Below are positions 31,156 through 43,500 of a stretch of 64,000 nt of DNA, piece by piece. The stretch spans positions 186,001 to 250,000 of the forward strand of contig JAPEIS010000006.1 in the NCBI GenBank assembly GCA_029531795.1. The letters run 5' to 3'. Numbering within the stretch: the first letter of the stretch is position 1; each line of letters starts with the position of its first letter. This stretch comes from Sclerotinia nivalis. Its lineage: Eukaryota; Ascomycota; Leotiomycetes; Helotiales; Sclerotiniaceae. The position numbers and the translations under genes are program-made. The notes beneath the pieces were generated by a model. That model was not told where the DNA came from and searched no databases. It was given only the letters and a program-made list of their open reading frames with translations.

Positions 31156-34100
31156 GTCGAAAGTGGGGTGGGTGCTTAGGTGAGACGAAGTGTTGACGTG
31201 TTTTTGTCAATGAGGACATTAAATGGTATGAGAATGATAGGAAGTTGCTGATGCGTTTTTGATTTTGTTTTGTGTTATAATTGAGGTATTTTTCTTCACC
31301 GCTAGTTTCGGTATGGCCAATTTGATGTGAACAACTACTACTCTAACACATTATTATATGGCAATAACTAAATGATGATGGTGTAGTTCTATCATTTATC
31401 TCTTCTCATTGTCATTTATTCATTTATTCCTTCTTGGTACTTTTGACTCCTAAAGCTTTGGGCGAGACCAAGAGTATCACAAGCGTTTTCTCTAACATCG
31501 GACCATGACTCCTACCCTTGATTAAAGTTTCCGAATCCTTTGTCCATGTCATCTCTACTTCTTTCGGCTTTCGATACTTCTGATGGTAAAATAGAGTATC
31601 TTGAGAGCTCACAATAAGCTTCATATCCACTACCCAAGGTTTCGAAGCAATTTAGATGCAGCGGATAGAAGGTGAATGATCCGATGCGAGTAAATAGGTG
31701 AATTTTTGGAGTAACAGGATGCCCATGGAACCAAGCTTGTGCTACTTAAAGACTCAGTATTTGCGGTCTCGTATTATGATTGAAATCAGAGTCAGTTCTT
31801 TTTTGCAACATGGCGCGTCCTTTTGCACTTCTCCAAGGGTGAAATACTTATATTATCTGGTTTTATAACTTCTCATTTGTTATGCATTTTGTTATTGGCA
31901 AGCACTCTTGTTGTCACTATTTCTCTTTTCAATTCCTCTGCACGCAATATGTGATATTAAAAAGCATTATGCCCAGGGACTCAGATAGCATATCTGAATT
32001 CCCGCAAACATCGCCAAGTACTATGAAGACATCTGTGTTCCTAGTAGCGACCCATGACTTGTGTCCTCTTATGAGATTGCAAGGAGTACTTCGTGGTGGC
32101 ATATAAATAAATAGCCGGACTATTTTGGGCTCCATATCAAGGGCTGTCGTTGAGGTTCGTGATCTACTAAGTTGTTTACTCCGATATAGAGCTTTCTTAA
32201 TCGATAAACCATTAGTATTTTCCCACATACTAACAAGACAAAAATACTTACTATGAAATCAAAAAAAATGATGCTAGAATATATCAAATTCATGGAAAAT
32301 TAATGTGAAGATACCATCTCATGATATATTCTACAAACTATTCACTTGTCTTTTCATTTAGATCTAACATAAGAATGAGTTTATGAGAAGAAGCCCAAAA
32401 TTCAGGCTTTGGAAAAGGATTCTATTGAATAATACTTTATAAAAGAAATTAATTCCACTCGAAATACTTTTTCTCATGCCTACTCGATGTTATTGAGAGA
32501 GAGCATAAAGATTGCCAGCTTGATTACAGTACCAAAGCACGACTCGGCAGGTCTAGCAGATCATATGTGACTATTAGTAAGTCGGCACTCATATACAATT
32601 TCTCATCCAAGTTGATCAACTCAGATTCCTGTTTGTTATCGAAAGCTCATCAGTGTTGTCGATGCTGAAAATAGATGATATGTCAACACTTTGAGATGAT
32701 AGTATTATGGCTAGAAGGATAGCACAACTAATCGGATAATAAGATTCAAAAACTTTTGATTAATGTATCTACACAAACAGCAGACAATCCCTCAGTTCCT
32801 TGTATCGCAGTGCATCAACAAGGTGCTATGTGGTTTGAAAAGTAAATGTTTGGAGCGTTTCTTAAATAGACAGAGTTGTGCTGAAAAGACCTTAATGATT
32901 GTGAGTACGCAATTCAAGAATTGGCAGCATTAAAAGTGAGTATCACAGCCGTGGAAATAGCTCATGTACACGTGCACGTATAAGCCAGCTAGGATGTACC
33001 AGTGGTCGAGCGGCTACTTAAAAGGGAGCAGTTCTCCCCAACTTGCTGTCCTCAACCTACTGTTCATCATATATTATCGAAACAGTAAACCCTACAAAGT
33101 CGCCGGCTAGCACTGTCGAAGGAAGAGAAAACCTAGTTTGCTGGTTCCCTACCTTAGCTTCGGGAGATTTTGGGTCTGACTTTTGTATTGAAATATATCT
33201 TATGTGCAGAATTTGTCCAACTTCGGACGTCGATTTTGAAGCCTCTAATGAGAATGATAGTGTTATTGTTGTCAAAAGTATTACTCTTGCTGGATCTTTT
33301 TCCGAAAAGAAATCATGAGATGACACAGCAAACTCTAACCAGAGATGGGCCCGGATCTCGGATCTCGCTCTCAATTATCCATCTCGAGAAGTTAGAGAGA
33401 AAAAAGAAAAAAGACCACGCTCCTTGCTTAGTATCTCGAAATATGATGTTACTGGCAGCGAATGGAGTTGCTTTGTGGAATGTGAAAGTCACCCGCAGAG
33501 TGCTTAAATAGATGTCTCTACATAAAAAGTATTTCGAAGTGAATTTCCCCGCCCGGTGGGTCATCCACAAGGGCAAGAAAGCGGTATTATATATCCCAGG
33601 TCTGCTTAGAAGGAAAAAATAGAGCTATGACTGAATGTGTACTCCGCTCCACAGTCTTAAGCCACACTGCCCGCACCTAAGCGTAATCATAATTAAGATA
33701 ACCGCTCTCGCCTAAATTGAACATGAAGCATTTGTTGGCTCTGCAGAGCAATATATATATAGCTACGGTTTTCAAAATATTCATGAACATGGACAGGATT
33801 ATGGCTCAAGAAAAAATCAGGGAGGGTGTCTGCCACTTCTCAGGAAACTTTTCCATATGCATGCATGATTGCCTAGAGACAGATGCAAGGTAATGAGCGT
33901 AGGAATATTGGCTGAAATTCTTACTTGGGTTGATAGAAGATAGATCTGGAATGACAATAACTGAAGTTAAAAGGGCGAAAGCATGAGAGCCGGACCAAGC
34001 GACGATAAAAATGTAAATTTTATTTATAGTCCCAAAATTATGTTTTGAAATCCAGTTAAATTGGTATTTGATACTAATACGAATCCAACTTCAGCCTGTC

Positions 34101-36657
34101 ATGAGTCCCCAGCGTGTGTCTTTAGTGCAGGTCATCTTTGATAAATGTTGGCAGCTCACATCGGTGTTTCGTCATGGGCATACTTTGAATGCAAAGAATT
34201 TATACTGTAGATTGTGAGAAAGACAATCTTAAAGATGGGACCTATCAATCAATGCCTAAAGGATCATGGACAAAATTGTACAGAAGATAGAATGAGTTGA
34301 ATGGTGCAAATACTTATTTGCACAAGAGTTATCAGACCATTAAGCGAGAAAAATGGTCGACATTAAACGAATTGAATGGACCAATAGATGGCCTTAGAGA
34401 CGCACTTATGAGGATGTACTTTGTTTATATAATGATGTGTATGAATAGTAAGTCTTGCTTCTCTGAAACGCAGTAGAAAGAAGGCAAAGATGATTGAATG
34501 TCAAAACCCTACTGGTGTGTATATGTTCAGAATAAAATTCAAGACTGGATAAAAATGGATAGTTCAAGCGACAACAAATCACTCACACCAACAGCAAAAA
34601 TCCCGATTGCTGATGAAGAAACGGTTTATCACTCCCCTCCATTTTTACATGTATATCAACCATCCAAACAACCCGAACAGTTTGTTCAAAGCCCTAAATC
34701 GTCCGTCTGTCGGCAACGGGAAACTGTATAGAGTCATTGACAGCCCCTCAGAGAATCTTAAACAATCCGTAAACGAACCCACATCTGCGCGATCCACCAA
34801 TGTCACGCTACAATAACCTAACTTTGGATTTAGTATTCATAGGACTCAAGAAAAAAAGTGGTAGGGGAAAATGCCTAAGTGATAGCCACAATGATTGGTT
34901 TAATGTCATAATGCTTTTCTATAAGACCGCTGATGACTTTACCTCCATGAGTATTGAAAGAACTCTTTGTCAGTCGAGTCAAACCTCAATAGTTGTCATA
35001 TCCTATACTAATGTCGTAAGGGTGGCCCAAAGCTTACAGATCGACAAATTGATCTCCTATTCTCAGAAGAAAAATCATGCCCAGCTGTCTGAGCATGAAC
35101 TTCACAGTGATAGCGCGGCTATTAGGATCACATCTTCCCTTCATGCAGAAAATAACATAGACGGAAAAAGACAACAATGAGAATAACGGCGACCAAAAAT
35201 CTGGAAGCAGCGAGAATTAATGCTATGATTGCGCAATTTAAAGTGTTTCAATTCTTTGACAACCATGGTGCCTAGTGAAAAGTGAATTCCAAATCTGTGT
35301 TAAACACAAAATCTCAAAAGTGGAAATTCCAAAAAATTCCCAATAGACTTTTTTCTCTGTTCTCACAGTAGAAGTGCTGCATTTCTAAACCGAGAGAGGC
35401 ACAGGATGGATGGATTTAACACGGAGACAGTCTGTGGTGTCGCAATGATATGGGGTATTGAATTGACTATTACGCACTTTTGAATGTGCCAGTAGAAGCC
35501 AACTGCAACAAAGATGAAGTATGTTGATCGGTGGAATAGAGTGAATGATCAGGCCCGTAGTTTATGAGCAGGATTCTGTTGTGATATTTCCTGCTAAAGA
35601 CTGAATATATGAAGATTTGTGAGAATAGAGTTTCTTGACACAACAAAAGCTCCAGCAATATGAAGGAATATCAAGGAAATCTTGACTAGGTACCCGAACT
35701 AATCATATTGCCATCTACCTAAGCCATAGGTATCGTCCACGGCTTTGCTCTGTATTTCGTTTTGCAACTTTCAAGGCAAATTTCAAGTTTTCTCCCAATG
35801 TGCAAGAAATTTGCCCTTCCCCGTTGTACAATACGCGCTCCTAAATAAAACCCAGTACTAGATTCAGATATTCTACTACATGCATAAGTGAACGAAGTTA
35901 CAAAATAGACAGCGAATCACTCAACATTAGAATATATTCTAAAATCACATCCTAACCAATACGCACAATGATTCACTAAATAATTCATATCTCGCTTCCC
36001 CTCATCACTAACTCCGCTTCACTCAGACGATGATGGATGATAGTCTATACTAAACCCAAAATTCATATCCGTGAAATTATCTTAGGATAACAACATACTA
36101 TCCTGCATTCTAATCAAGTTTCTGTTCGTCGTATTATAATTCTTGATGCCGTGGATTCATTCAAGATTGCCTTTTCGGACGTGATGGGCATGGTCTACAC
36201 CAAATCCAACTATCAATCCCATAACCATGACTCTTCTGCTGTATTAATATACCAGACAATTATTAGGCATAAAACAGATCCCAGGGAAGAGACGGTTGTT
36301 CTAACTGTGGGAAGTATACATACAGGCTGGTCAAACGGAGAACATTATACAGCTCAGGTAATCATGCCGATAATTGTTCGAACTACAGATGCAAAAACAA
36401 GAGAAACTTCTGATGTATATAAAAAGGATAATGAATACAGAGGTCGATGTTAGTGGTGCGATTCAGGAACCTGAAATTGAGCAAATCTCTCGCTTTCTAT
36501 TATCAGGAACGACCAAGTTGAGTCGTACTTCCGTACTTTCACACTTTCATTCAACCAGCTTAATCAAATTTCGAGCTTCTCACCACCCAAAAAACTACAT
36601 ATATTCACATAGTAATCTCTTTATTTATGACAAATTTATATTTTCATTTGACGAGGA

Positions 36658-36812
36658 ATGTTCATCTATCCATCTATCTTCTTGCCTCTAAATTATCCAT
36701 TTGACCATGCATGCTCCCATCCATCCAATCTTTCAATGAGTCGGCCAATGAACCAACCATCCATCTATCCGGATATCCATCCATCTATCTATCCATCCAA
36801 GCGCCCACTGAA
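36658..36812. repeat. Imperfect CCATCTAT-type simple repeat
   Basis: Degenerate array of ccatc, ctat and tccat units, interrupted by unique sequence. Frames across it read as Ile/Tyr/Pro/Ser repeats and are artefacts. Confidence 0.6.
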
Positions 36813-37010
36813 CAAACTCTTCTATCTGACCAGATATCATCTAGTGATCCAGTCCTGTGTCTAGAAGAGCTCCAGGTGGTTTTTATATTTATCCCCATCT
36901 CGACTCTAGTGAACTTTGTCTTGAACTTTGTGTCTAATCGGCGGTGGTGACCTTCTGCGCAGCATTTCTATTCAACTGCTGTACAATAGTATTCCTCCCT
37001 CACCCTCACA

Positions 37011-38329
37011 TCAAGCACCCACCTCACCCCCCGCACTCTCCACCAACCTCCGTCTCCAATCATCACAAACCTGTTCGAAACCACCCACGACCCCTCTACA
37101 AACTCCCGCACATTCCCTTTCCCCCAATCTCCTCTGCCAATCCCCACTTTCTACCCATTGTTCTCCTTCTTCCCTCAATTCCTCATCTCTCCTCATTTCT
37201 GCTACTAATTCTTTCGCTGATTTCAATTTCCTAGAGGCTGTTACCGTGGTTTGTCGAGACATATGGAGGGTATCAGAGAGATATGTTATTGTTTGGACCA
37301 AATCGGTTGTTAAGGAGTGTAGAGAGGTGATGGAGGTAAGGGATGCGGCTGTCGGACGGGGAATCGAGTCACTGAGAGTATCCAGGAGGGGAAGGAGTGT
37401 GTCGATAAATTCTGGAGTTGGGGGTGCGGAGAGAGGGGAGAATAAGGGATGGGAGAGGTTTTGGAGTAGCCGGGTTTGGTGAAGTAGGTGTGTTGATAGG
37501 GCTGTGTGGGTTGTTACTAGTCTTTGGTCTGAGTTAGTATATCTGTATGGTATAGATATGAAGTATCTCCCACTCCTGCGAAAGCAAGAAAAGGAAGATG
37601 TAAAAAGCTCAGTAGAAAAGTGCAAACAAACCTAGTTGTATTCCCCTCCACCCCTGACTGACCCCCCAAGTCCCTCAAACTCTCAATAACCCTCTTAACA
37701 ACCCCATCAGCCTGACTTCCATTATTTTCCGTCCCCCTCCTTGCCAACCCCTCCACCATATCCATCCTTGCTAATAATGCCGGTCCAAACGCTGGACTCT
37801 CCAAATCTGAATCTCCTCCATAATCACTCCCATCATATTCACTTGGCGTCCTCGCATGACCCAAAGCATGAACTCTTCCATGACCACCTACTGGCGGCGT
37901 TAAATTAAGTAGATTTGGATTTAGTACTCCTTGTTGTTTCTTCGGACTCGTTACATCAACACCACTATCCCTGACCGGATGATTATTTTCTTCTTCCCTA
38001 TCTTCCTCATCTAAATCCGGAGGTGCCGTATTTTGAAAATTAAGATCCCCTTCTTCCAGTTCTTCTCCTTCATCTTCGCTCCATGCATCTGCTAGTTCAT
38101 CTGCGAGATTTCCAAGTCCATTTCCTCCATTTTGCGCAGATTCTAATACATCCATTCCCATACCAACGCTGTCAACACTAGTACTAAAATCTCGAATCAT
38201 ATGATTTGGTGTAGTCGGTGTGTGTATGGAAGATTTGGAAAGTCTGCGAGAATGGTTCACATTTGAAGGAGAGAAATCTAATGCGGAAGGTTGTCGACTA
38301 TGCATGGGAGTTCGTGGTGATGAAGGCAT
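37011..38329 (-). CDS. Uncharacterised acidic protein, 402 aa
   Basis: Two exons: 38329-37632 and 37521-37011, with a 110-bp intron carrying a perfect TACTAAC branch site shortly before the acceptor. The N-terminal ~60 residues are Ser/Pro-rich (MPSSPRTPMHSRQPS). Next is a strongly acidic block (about residues 80-120, 'WSEDEGEELEEGD'), then 'RDSGVDVTSPKK', a glycine-rich 'ARTPSEYDGSDYGGDSDLE' and 'ARMDMVEGLARRG'. The C-terminal 170 residues look helical, with heptad-like Leu spacing (HTALSTHLLHQTRLLQNL, SLTTDLVQTITYLSDTL) suggesting coiled coil. There is no signal peptide or membrane segment. I do not recognise the family; the motif style suggests a conserved fungal cytoplasmic or cell-cycle phosphoprotein, which is inference. 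An upstream acceptor CAG at about 37575 is also in frame and would add 18 residues. Confidence 0.7.
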
Positions 38330-39400
38330 CTTGACTGCCGTAGAAGTATATTCTACCAGTTTATCTATCGTTCGTAAGAAATTCCGTGATTTTAGGATCG
38401 TTGCGGTGTACTCTATGTTGATTATTCTGATCGATACCGGTATGCGATGAGTATCCCTTGTAATCGTATAGAATATATCCAGTAGCTTCTCCTATTCAAC
38501 TTCCTAAAACAAAAACTATTGTCGATCTGCAATCTGAACCAATATTTGTATTCCTAGAAAGCCGTAGCGAAGTCGTAGTTGAAGTCTTAGACCAAGTCGT
38601 AGAATAAAGTATGGTATGAGTCTAACTCCACGCACAAAATTAACTGGTATGATTGTTTAAAACATAACAATCTTCCTTTTCCTTCTTTAATGTGTTGTCG
38701 ACGTGGAAACCCAAAGATAATTGAACCTTTCTATACCAGCAAACAATATGCAAGATCAACAGGGTATTCCTCAAAGGTTATATCAAATTTCGCTTTTATT
38801 ATCATTATTATGAACCAGCGCAGCCATGAGTTGTTGCGGACCGTGCAATGTAGGTTATTTGGCGAGGGAGGAATTGATGGGTCCTTGAATTCTAATCCTT
38901 ATCGTGAATGAGAAGTGATGAGGAAGATGTAATTCTTGCTTATTGTTGTATATTGTTGTGTATTGTTGTATATTGTTGTATGAGAAATTTATGAGAAATG
39001 TTATCTATGAATTTGTTATGATTAAGACATTAATCATCCAAAGTTGAAGCTATCAAACAAGCAAATTCCTTGTAGTGCTTTGAATTTCTGATGTGCCGTA
39101 TCAAACTATCAATGGCAATCGGTAAATGATGATGGCGGTGAGAAATGGCAATATATTTTTTGGCTTCAAACTTACAGAGAAGTTAGTTTCCATGACGCAC
39201 AAATTCTTTCCTACACACCTCATAATACCTTCAAACTTACTCTTACCATAAATAGATAGTCACCTTCACCATGAACCATAAGATATAAACCATAAACCAT
39301 ACGCTACACCATACACTTCTCATCACCACATCGAAAAGAAGTCCGAAAGTCCAACCTCACCTCAAGAATTACCTACCAAACCCACCCCTCATCACCAAAA
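38330..39400. other. Divergent intergenic region
   Basis: It lies between the starts of the uncharacterised protein (-) and the NatB subunit (+). No gene is seen. It includes an attgttgtat-type repeat at 38941-38981 and a run of ataaaccat-like repeats at about 39250-39310 shortly before the NatB start. Confidence 0.45.
38941..38981. repeat. 10-bp tandem repeat (tattgttgta), four copies
   Basis: Four adjacent units, the second with a G in the last position; intergenic. Confidence 0.85.
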
Positions 39401-39988
39401 ATGACTACCCTCCGACCCTTCTCCGCCCTCGACGTCCTAAGATTCAACCCTACAAACCTCGACCCCCTAACCGAAACCTACGACCTCTCATTCTACTTCT
39501 CCTACCTAGCACGATGGCCACATCTCTTTACCGTTGCACTCTCCCCCTCCTCCATCATAACCGGCTACATAATGGGCAAAACCGAGTCCTCCCCCCAATC
39601 CCTCTTACTTTCCAAATCTCCCCACTACTTACCATGGCACGCACACATTACCGCTCTTACGGTTTCTCCATCTGCGCGTCGGTTAGGACTTGCGCGGACG
39701 TTAAGTCAAGTTTTGGAAAAAGGAGGAGAGGAGTATGATGCTTGGTTTGTGGATTTATTTGTTAGGAAGAGTAATTTGATTGCGCAGGAACTTTATAAAG
39801 GGCTTGGATATAGTGTGTTTAGGACGGTGAAGGGATATTATAATGAGTTTGTGGGGGGAGAAGAGCTGGATGAGGGGGAGGGGGAGGATGCGTTTGATAT
39901 GCGGAAACCGTTGAGGAGGGATAAACATTTGAAACATGTTAGGGAGAATGGGGAGAGTTTTGAAGTTATGCCGGAGGATGTTTGGTGA
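39401..39988 (+). CDS. nat3: NatB N-terminal acetyltransferase catalytic subunit (Naa20/Nat3), 195 aa
   Basis: Intronless GNAT-fold protein. The opening 'MTTLRPFSALDVLRFNPTNLDPLTETYDLSFYFSYLARWP' is the hallmark of Naa20 orthologues. The acetyl-CoA loop is RRLGLA, and 'LYKGLGYSVFRTVKGYY' is the conserved C-terminal part of the fold. With its auxiliary subunit (Naa25/Mdm20) it acetylates the N-terminal Met of proteins starting Met-Asp, Met-Glu, Met-Asn or Met-Gln at the ribosome. The tail after about residue 150 is acidic then basic, as in fungal orthologues. Length is as expected (175-200). The coding strand is C-rich up to about 39655 and G-rich after it. Confidence 0.93.
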   Translation: MTTLRPFSALDVLRFNPTNLDPLTETYDLSFYFSYLARWPHLFTVALSPSSIITGYIMGKTESSPQSLLLSKSPHYLPWHAHITALTVSPSARRLGLARTLSQVLEKGGEEYDAWFVDLFVRKSNLIAQELYKGLGYSVFRTVKGYYNEFVGGEELDEGEGEDAFDMRKPLRRDKHLKHVRENGESFEVMPEDVW

Positions 39989-40725
39989 GGTGGGGAAGGG
40001 GGTTGAGATTTGTTATTTGGAGAATTTATTTGCGGGGTCATGAAATGAATGGGATAGAAAGGGAAGCGGTTAAGATTTATTTCTCCTGCAAAGAATCCGA
40101 CCGAAAGTCTGGCCGGGAGAGATAGGATGTCGATGTTCGGATATCATATGGAATATGAGGTAGAGAGCAATAAGGGCCATGATACATGGATGATTATAAA
40201 CTTACATTTGGAGACAGAGCTCATTCACAAATAAAGTCGCTCTCAAAACATAATGGCATTCCCTCCTTCCACAATGGTTGTCTGATGAAGTTATGTGATG
40301 ATGATTTCCCACAGGATAGACAAGCAAGAAAAAAGACGCAAAAAGAATAATTAGCTCAGCCCAATATCCAGAATTGCAGATAAACAACAAAAAATTTCAC
40401 AGCTGAATGATTGAGCAGGAGCGAGCTCCAATGAATATTGTGATAAGAATGGGACGAGAACATGGCATTGTATGAGTGATAAATACATATATAAAATGTA
40501 AATTTCAGCTGATATAAGCTGAGTGTTAGAAGAAACTAGCTAGCTAAGTAATACAATACAACTAATCACCCATCCACCTCCTAATGTCAAGAAAAACCCA
40601 CCTTGGAGCTCATAAATATCCTCCAATCCTCACGCTCAACGTCAAAAAACTTTAGGAACATTCATTTCCGTATAAATTTCCTCCTTAACTTCGCCCCTAC
40701 GACCTAGTACCTAGGACCTAAATAC
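39989..40725. other. Intergenic region between convergent genes
   Basis: 3' flanks of the NatB subunit (+) and the WSC protein (-). No gene or RNA is recognised; the part nearest the WSC stop is C-rich. Confidence 0.45.
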
Positions 40726-43361
40726 CTAATACCCAACCCCATAATTCGCACACCTCCCCTCTCCCCCCACCCCCCCATTAACCACATAACAATCCGCCTT
40801 CTGCAATCCACACTTCACCAAAGCACTTTCATACGAATCCCCTCCTCCCCCGCCATAAGAACAACTCTGCGCGTAAGTCCCCACACAAGCCTCATACTGC
40901 GCATCACACGCATCTCTACAACCCGTCCCACAATCCGGTCTTTGGTAGCTGGGGCTATCTTCTGAGGTTTTGGCCGTGTAGAGTTTAAATGGGTAGCCGG
41001 AGGAATAATCCGGTTGGAGGTTGTTGCATGTGTAACAGGGGAGGGGGATGGATCCGACGGGGGAATAGGAGGAATAGCCTTGGGAGGGATTGTTGGGTTG
41101 CGTGCAGATGTTGCTGCATGTTGGAAGGGGGGCGATGGATGATGTTGATGTTGTGGGTGCGGGTTTAGAGGTTGTGAGGATAGTGGTGGGACATGTGTAT
41201 ATACTTGTTATTGTACTAATAACAGGTGGTGTATAACCGGCTGGCGGATACTTAGCTATATAACCAGTATTTGAACATGAAGATCCAGGGCAATAGCTCA
41301 AACAGTAAGAAGAGATCTGTTGACACCAAGTAGAAAATTGTAGACATTGAAGAGATCCCGGGAATCCGGCGGAGAGAAGACAAGATGTTAGTTGTACGAG
41401 ACAAGTGTTTGAAGAAGTGAAACAGGTGTTTTGATCGCTGAATGGGGGGAGGGGATTAGAACACCAGTTTCCGACTTTGTATTCGCAGGTTGGGGTTGGG
41501 GTTATGTTGGTTGTGGATGTGCAAAGTGTTGAACTGGTTTGTGGGGTGGTGGGTGAGGGAGTTGTGGTAGGATTTGCTGATGATGAACTAGATGGAATTG
41601 GAGTTGTTGATGGTTTGGCTGAGGAAGAACTGATTGGTGGTGAAATTGGTGTCGTTGAAGATGTCGGAGAAACATAAGTTGTGGGTGGTGAAATGGGCGT
41701 TGTTGAAGAAGTCGGAGTAGCTGACGATATGGTCGATGATGTAGATATGGTGGTCGGGGGCTGGGGAATCGAAGAAGATGAAGGAGTGGAAGAAATCGTG
41801 GGAGAAATTGTAGAAGAAGATGATGCCGGAGATGTTGGTCCCGAAGTTGAGGACGTTGAAGATGGATAAGCAGATGAAATTGATGACTAGAAGATCAATC
41901 AGTTAGTAATTGTTATGTTCAAGAACTCGCGGAAAATTGAGAGATTAAGGCTGCATTAGAAATAAGAAAGAGTCGCAAGGCAGAATATGAAACTGCACTT
42001 GGTACCAGGAAATAGAAATGGATGTGGAAGAGTGCGAGATTTGTAACTTGATCAAACTTACCGATGATGAGGCTGGGGCTGATGAGGTGGGAGCTGAGGA
42101 ATAAGAAGAAGAGAATGAGGCAGGAGCTGAAGAAGAAGAGGAAGAAGATGAAGCGGGAGCTGATGAATATGACGAGGAAGATGTAGTTGACGGCGGGGGA
42201 TATGGTGGAGAAGATCCCGAAGGCGAAGAATAAGGAGGCGGTGTATAAGGCGGGGGTGAGTATGGTGGTGGTGAATAATATGGAGTCGAAGCCGCCGCAG
42301 TCGAACTAGTGTCACTAGACGAAGAAGAAGATGAAAAACTCGAGCTAGAAGAACTCAATGTCGAACTAATCGTCGTTTTAATAGTTGAAGAAGCCGGGGA
42401 AGAAGCAGAAGTCGAAGTAGATGAATAAGAACTAGTTGAAGAAGATGATATTGGACCACCTGGATTACCATTGCAAGGATCCGTCGACAACAAATCTTCC
42501 GCAAAGTATAGGTAAATATTAGCAGCACCACCGCATAATTCGGTCGTATTCCCATTGCATGTCATTTGACAATTCGACTCATCGACTTTGGCAGTTCCAT
42601 TACCAAGAACAACACCACAGTAGCATTCTTGTGAGTATTCAACTCCTGCGAAAGCATAACCGCCTTCTTTACATGCATGAAGACAAGCTTCAATTGTCAA
42701 ATTGGCATCGGGGATTTGGTCTTGTCTCCAAGCGAGGGTGCGACCGTTGGGTCCAAGATCGGAATAACAACCCATTGGTGAGTAATCAGAAATGGTGGTG
42801 GTATCGACTGTAGGGAATGTGGTATCTTGATATACAGAGAGAATGTCATTGCCACCGCAAGATTCATTGTTATTTCCAGTACATGGAAATGAACAGTTTG
42901 ACTCTACTGTTTGTGGACCACCAACCGAGGCACCGCAAAAGCATTCACCATAACTATGAGAAGATTAGTTTTGAATCATGCCAACTAGAAGAAAAAATGC
43001 TAGTTTTTGTCAACGCTTCCAGGACTTTAAGGTGCTTACTATTCCAAACCAGCATATTTGTACCCATTGCCTACACAATGTATCAGTCATCCGTTCACCC
43101 ATCAAAAAATTGAAAGAGCATACCTTTGCAAAAATCGACGCAAATTTCAACTGTCATATTTTGACTGTTGATATTGGTTCTAAACAGCAAAGCACTTGGA
43201 TCACTAGGATCTATGAAGCAACCAGCATAAACAAAATCTGTAGTATTTGTGCATGTTGGAAGTTCTGGTGCCCATCTTTCAGCTAGAAGAGGACCAGCAT
43301 TGGTCCTTAAAAAGAGTGTGAATATTGCCGCAGCAATTGAGAGCGAGTTGAAGCTCAACAT
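40726..43361 (-). CDS. Secreted protein with two WSC domains, Ser/Thr/Pro linker and cysteine-rich C-terminus, 773 aa
   Basis: Four exons: 43361-43124, 43070-43040 (31 nt), 42953-42062, 41886-40726. Signal peptide about residues 1-22. The first WSC domain (about 42-135) is assembled from exons 1-3 ('YAGCF', 'GLEYYGECFCGAS', 'CTGNNNESCGG'). The second (about 151-240) has 'GCYSDLGPNGRTLAW', 'GVEYSQECYCG' and 'CNGNTTELCGG'. Then comes ~270 residues of Ser/Thr/Pro/Tyr-rich stalk with YSPPPY-type repeats, and a C-terminal region (about 520-773) with many cysteines. WSC domains bind carbohydrate in yeast wall sensors and fungal secreted proteins. Unlike Wsc sensors there is no obvious transmembrane helix at the end, and no GPI-type tail, so a wall-associated secreted protein is more likely. 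The C-terminal domain is not one I can name. Confidence 0.85.
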
Positions 43362-43490
43362 CTCGGATGGCGGAAGTGTAATGGCAGAAAGGAGTAATTA
43401 ATGACGAGAGATGCCTATCGAGATCAAAGTGGGATGACTCGAACTACTTTGAGCATGAAGGAGAATAGATATTTGAGGTGGGCTGAGACA

Positions 43491-43500
43491 ATATATACAT
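43491..43500 (-). promoter_or_regulatory. TATA-like element upstream of the WSC gene
   Basis: On the minus strand atgtatatat, about 130 bp before the start codon at 43361. Position fits a TATA box; no other support. Confidence 0.3.

Larger units (their letters stand above)
29537..37010. other. 7.5-kb gene-poor region
   Basis: No gene is supported on either strand. Frames (for example near 30.1, 31.5, 33.1, 34.5, 34.8 and 36.2 kb) are short, lack recognisable domains, often overlap on opposite strands and do not join by splicing into a family. Visible content: diverged tandem repeats at 30.6-30.97 kb, a hairpin and GAT repeat at 31.05-31.16 kb, AT-rich DNA at 31.3-36.6 kb, and an imperfect CCATCTAT repeat at 36.66-36.81 kb. 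Confidence 0.5.

Noticed and set aside
33043..33374. Overlapping ~100-codon frames on both strands
   Set aside because: No domain, no splice continuation and comparable length on both strands; most likely chance.
34498..35180. Two consecutive plus-strand frames of 77 and 126 codons
   Set aside because: ATG starts are present, but there is no recognisable motif and no convincing intron joins them.
36151..36691. Frames of about 100 codons
   Set aside because: The first lacks an ATG start, the second is unrelated in composition, and no splice fits.
36928..37482. 184-codon plus-strand frame
   Set aside because: It lies opposite the second exon of the acidic 402-aa protein, is dominated by Pro/Ser then Arg/Gly from the skewed composition, and has no domain.
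38941..38981. Possible CRISPR-like or telomeric array
   Set aside because: Units are contiguous 10-mers without spacers and not telomere-type; a simple repeat.
41477..41869. Plus-strand Val/Gly/Asp/Glu-rich frames
   Set aside because: They are the complement of the Ser/Thr/Pro-rich stalk of the WSC protein.
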